The translations under genes and the position numbers were made by a program. Below the pieces are notes generated by a model. It did not search any database and was not told the DNA's origin. It saw only the letters and a program-made list of their open reading frames with translations. From Spirochaetia bacterium (GTDB taxonomy: Bacteria > Spirochaetota > Spirochaetia > Treponematales > Breznakiellaceae), in assembly GCA_026002595.1 (NCBI GenBank), contig BOBW01000081.1, positions 1 to 7,230 of the forward strand: DNA of 7,230 bases, read 5' to 3'. Below, one piece after another: positions 5,923 through 7,230 of this stretch (position 1 is the first letter of the stretch; each line of letters begins with the position of its first letter).

Positions 5923-7104
5923 TTACTCCACCCACCCCTTAAGTTTCTCATGCGCAACCTTGAGCTGTTTGGCAATTTCGATGTGCTGGGGGCATTTCTT
6001 TTCGCAGGCCTTGCATTCGACGCAGAGGGAGGCGTCCTGATTACCCCTGGTCTGGAACATATAGGACCGCCGGGCCGGTTCAAAGGTGCCGAACATGACC
6101 CCTTCGTTGTACTTGCCGAATACCCCGGGAATATTGACCCCCTTGGGACAGGGCAGGCAGTATTCGCAGCCCGTACAGGGAATCGACTTGAGGGAGTCGT
6201 ACTTTTCCCGCACCCGGGCGATGATCTTCTTTTCCTCATCCTTCAGGCAGTTCGGACCGTTTTCGGGTTTGGAGAAGGTCTCGATGTTGTCCTTGAGCTG
6301 TTCCATGGTGGTGACCCCGCTCAATATGGTACTGACTTCGGGATAGTTGAGCACATGCCGGAAGGCCCATTCAACCCCGGTTCTTTTTTCCTTATATTCG
6401 TCATAAATGGCCTGGATAGGCGCAGGGGGAACCGCAAGGTTACCGCCCCGGAGGGGTTCCATGATAACTAGGGCGGTACCTTTCTTCCCCGCGTCATGGA
6501 TAGCCTGTTCGGTGGCTTCCCGTTCAACATCAAGCAGATTTTGCTGAATCTGGCACATGGTCCAATCGTAAAAGTCGAGGACCTGCTTGAAGGTTTCATA
6601 CTGGCCGTGATAGGAATAGCCGATACCCCGGATAAGCCCTTCGGAACGGAATTTTTCGTATTCCTCGATGATCTTCTCTTTTTTGGTATCTTCCCAGGTC
6701 CCTTTCCCGATGTTGTGGATGAGGTACACGTCGATATAATCGGTGCGGAGTTTTTTGAGGGTATTTTCCAGGTTGCGCCGGGCATTATCGAGCACGTTTT
6801 TCCCGCCCCCGGTTTTAAGATCCGTCATAGTCCCAAAGGGCTGCTTGGTGGCGATCTTCACCTTTTCCCGGCGGCCCCCCTCTGCCAGGGCTTCCCCCAG
6901 CACTTCCTCGCTGGTCCTGGCATGGTAGCCGTAGGCGGTATCGAAGTAGTTCACCCCGTGATCCGCCGCATAACGGATCATCTCGTAGGCCTTTTCCCGG
7001 TCCACTTCAGAATGATCCCCCTTAACGATCCGGGGAAGCCGCATACAGCCCATCCCGAAAGCCGAAACCTGATACCCTGTTTTCCCATAGTTGCGATACT
7101 GCAT
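5923..7104 (-). CDS. Aldo/keto reductase fused to a 2x[4Fe-4S] ferredoxin domain
   Basis: This 393-residue protein belongs to the group of predicted AKR oxidoreductases with a C-terminal iron-sulfur domain (COG1453 type). Residues 1 to about 280 form the TIM barrel with tetrad Asp55, Tyr60 (FDTAYGYH), Lys87 (ATKQPF) and His130 (YLIHN), and a cofactor loop near SGVTTMEQLKDNI (262-274). Residues 310-319 give a first cluster motif, Cys310/313/316/319 followed by Pro. Residues 361-371 give a second, Cys361/364/367/371 followed by Pro. Both are complete, so two [4Fe-4S] clusters are expected, which would let the enzyme exchange electrons with ferredoxin as well as a nicotinamide. This points to an anaerobic or microaerobic cytoplasm. 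The start has a good Shine-Dalgarno sequence (AGGA, 7111-7108). The substrate is unknown. It is transcribed alone: it has its own upstream promoter region and the terminator at 5820-5862. Confidence 0.92.
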   Translation of the reverse strand: MQYRNYGKTGYQVSAFGMGCMRLPRIVKGDHSEVDREKAYEMIRYAADHGVNYFDTAYGYHARTSEEVLGEALAEGGRREKVKIATKQPFGTMTDLKTGGGKNVLDNARRNLENTLKKLRTDYIDVYLIHNIGKGTWEDTKKEKIIEEYEKFRSEGLIRGIGYSYHGQYETFKQVLDFYDWTMCQIQQNLLDVEREATEQAIHDAGKKGTALVIMEPLRGGNLAVPPAPIQAIYDEYKEKRTGVEWAFRHVLNYPEVSTILSGVTTMEQLKDNIETFSKPENGPNCLKDEEKKIIARVREKYDSLKSIPCTGCEYCLPCPKGVNIPGVFGKYNEGVMFGTFEPARRSYMFQTRGNQDASLCVECKACEKKCPQHIEIAKQLKVAHEKLKGWVE

Positions 7105-7139
7105 TTTTCCTGCCTCTCTCTTAAAAATGAATTGATAAA

Positions 7140-7170
7140 AATATAAAGGTTGAAGTTAACGTTAAGTCAA
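7140..7170 (-). promoter_or_regulatory. Promoter with overlapping operator-like palindrome upstream of the AKR-ferredoxin gene
   Basis: On the minus strand the -35 box is TTGACT (7170-7165) and the -10 box is TATATT (7145-7140), with a 19-bp spacer (TTTATA at 17 bp is the weaker alternative). Between them is a perfect 10-bp palindrome TTAACGTTAA (7156-7165). It extends to a near-palindrome over 7150-7170 (TTGAAGTTAAC against GTTAAGTCAA, one base unequal). A protein bound there would block RNA polymerase, so repression is the likely mode; the regulator is not in the window. Confidence 0.5.
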
Positions 7171-7183
7171 GCGCCTAATCCTT

Positions 7184-7207
7184 AAAAAAAACAGAAAAAA
7201 ATTAAAA
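7184..7207. promoter_or_regulatory. Phased A-tracts (UP-element-like) upstream of the promoter
   Basis: Runs of eight A (7184-7191) and seven A (7195-7201) have centres 10.5 bp apart, one helical turn, and are followed by AAAA at 7204-7207. They lie just upstream of the -35 box of the leftward promoter, where bent DNA or an UP element aids RNA polymerase. The remaining bases to 7230 show nothing else I can call. Confidence 0.35.
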
Positions 7208-7230
7208 CTTGACCCCTTGCGTATTTACGG

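Noticed and set aside
5877..5929. Short inverted repeats (GGCAT/ATGCC, GCTCC/GGAGC) next to the AKR-ferredoxin stop.
   Set aside because: Five-base stems with long loops are expected by chance; the real terminator is at 5820-5862.
7209..7230. TTGACC near the right edge as a rightward promoter.
   Set aside because: A -10 box at proper spacing would lie beyond the window, so it cannot be supported.

Overview
The window is bacterial chromosomal DNA of moderate to slightly high GC by eye, with no rRNA, tRNA, CRISPR array, phage gene or transposase. It carries six protein genes. A fermentative, plant-polysaccharide-consuming anaerobe fits best: there is a GH127 beta-L-arabinofuranosidase, an aldo/keto reductase fused to a two-[4Fe-4S] ferredoxin domain, and a purine-salvage enzyme. 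My guess is a gut spirochaete of the Treponema type. That rests on overall gene style and memory of similar proteins, and Clostridia cannot be excluded from the sequence alone.

Left part (1-2682). A 5'-truncated methyltransferase gene with two Rossmann-like halves runs rightward. It collides tail to tail, with a 4-nt overlap, with a leftward gene for a secreted SRPBCC/START-like protein. That gene is divergent from xpt (xanthine phosphoribosyltransferase). The 82-bp divergent spacer holds two back-to-back sigma70-like promoters, placed so that both transcripts would begin at or next to the start codons.

Middle (2683-2873). This convergent intergenic region, between the ends of xpt and the GH127 gene, is filled by an approximately 130-bp element of inverted, near-identical arms. 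It can fold either as one long stem or as two local hairpins with mutually complementary loops. It resembles a BIME/MITE-type dispersed repeat and is the most unusual object in the window.

Right part (2874-7230). Three leftward genes form two transcription units. The promoter-distal unit is an aldo/keto reductase followed 13 nt later by GH127. Upstream of it, and separated by a good intrinsic terminator (5820-5862), is a monocistronic aldo/keto reductase-ferredoxin fusion. Its upstream region has a sigma70-like promoter, a near-palindrome suited to an operator, and phased A-tracts.

Functionally, GH127 should release L-arabinofuranose from imported arabino-oligosaccharides. The linked reductase may act on the released sugar or a downstream carbonyl, and the ferredoxin-fused reductase would couple carbonyl/alcohol redox to low-potential electron carriers. 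The sugar link is inference from gene order; the enzyme families are well supported by motifs. I see no clearly new multi-gene system here. The candidates for novelty are the intergenic paired-hairpin element, the perfect palindromes inside the methyltransferase gene and the back-to-back leaderless promoter arrangement.
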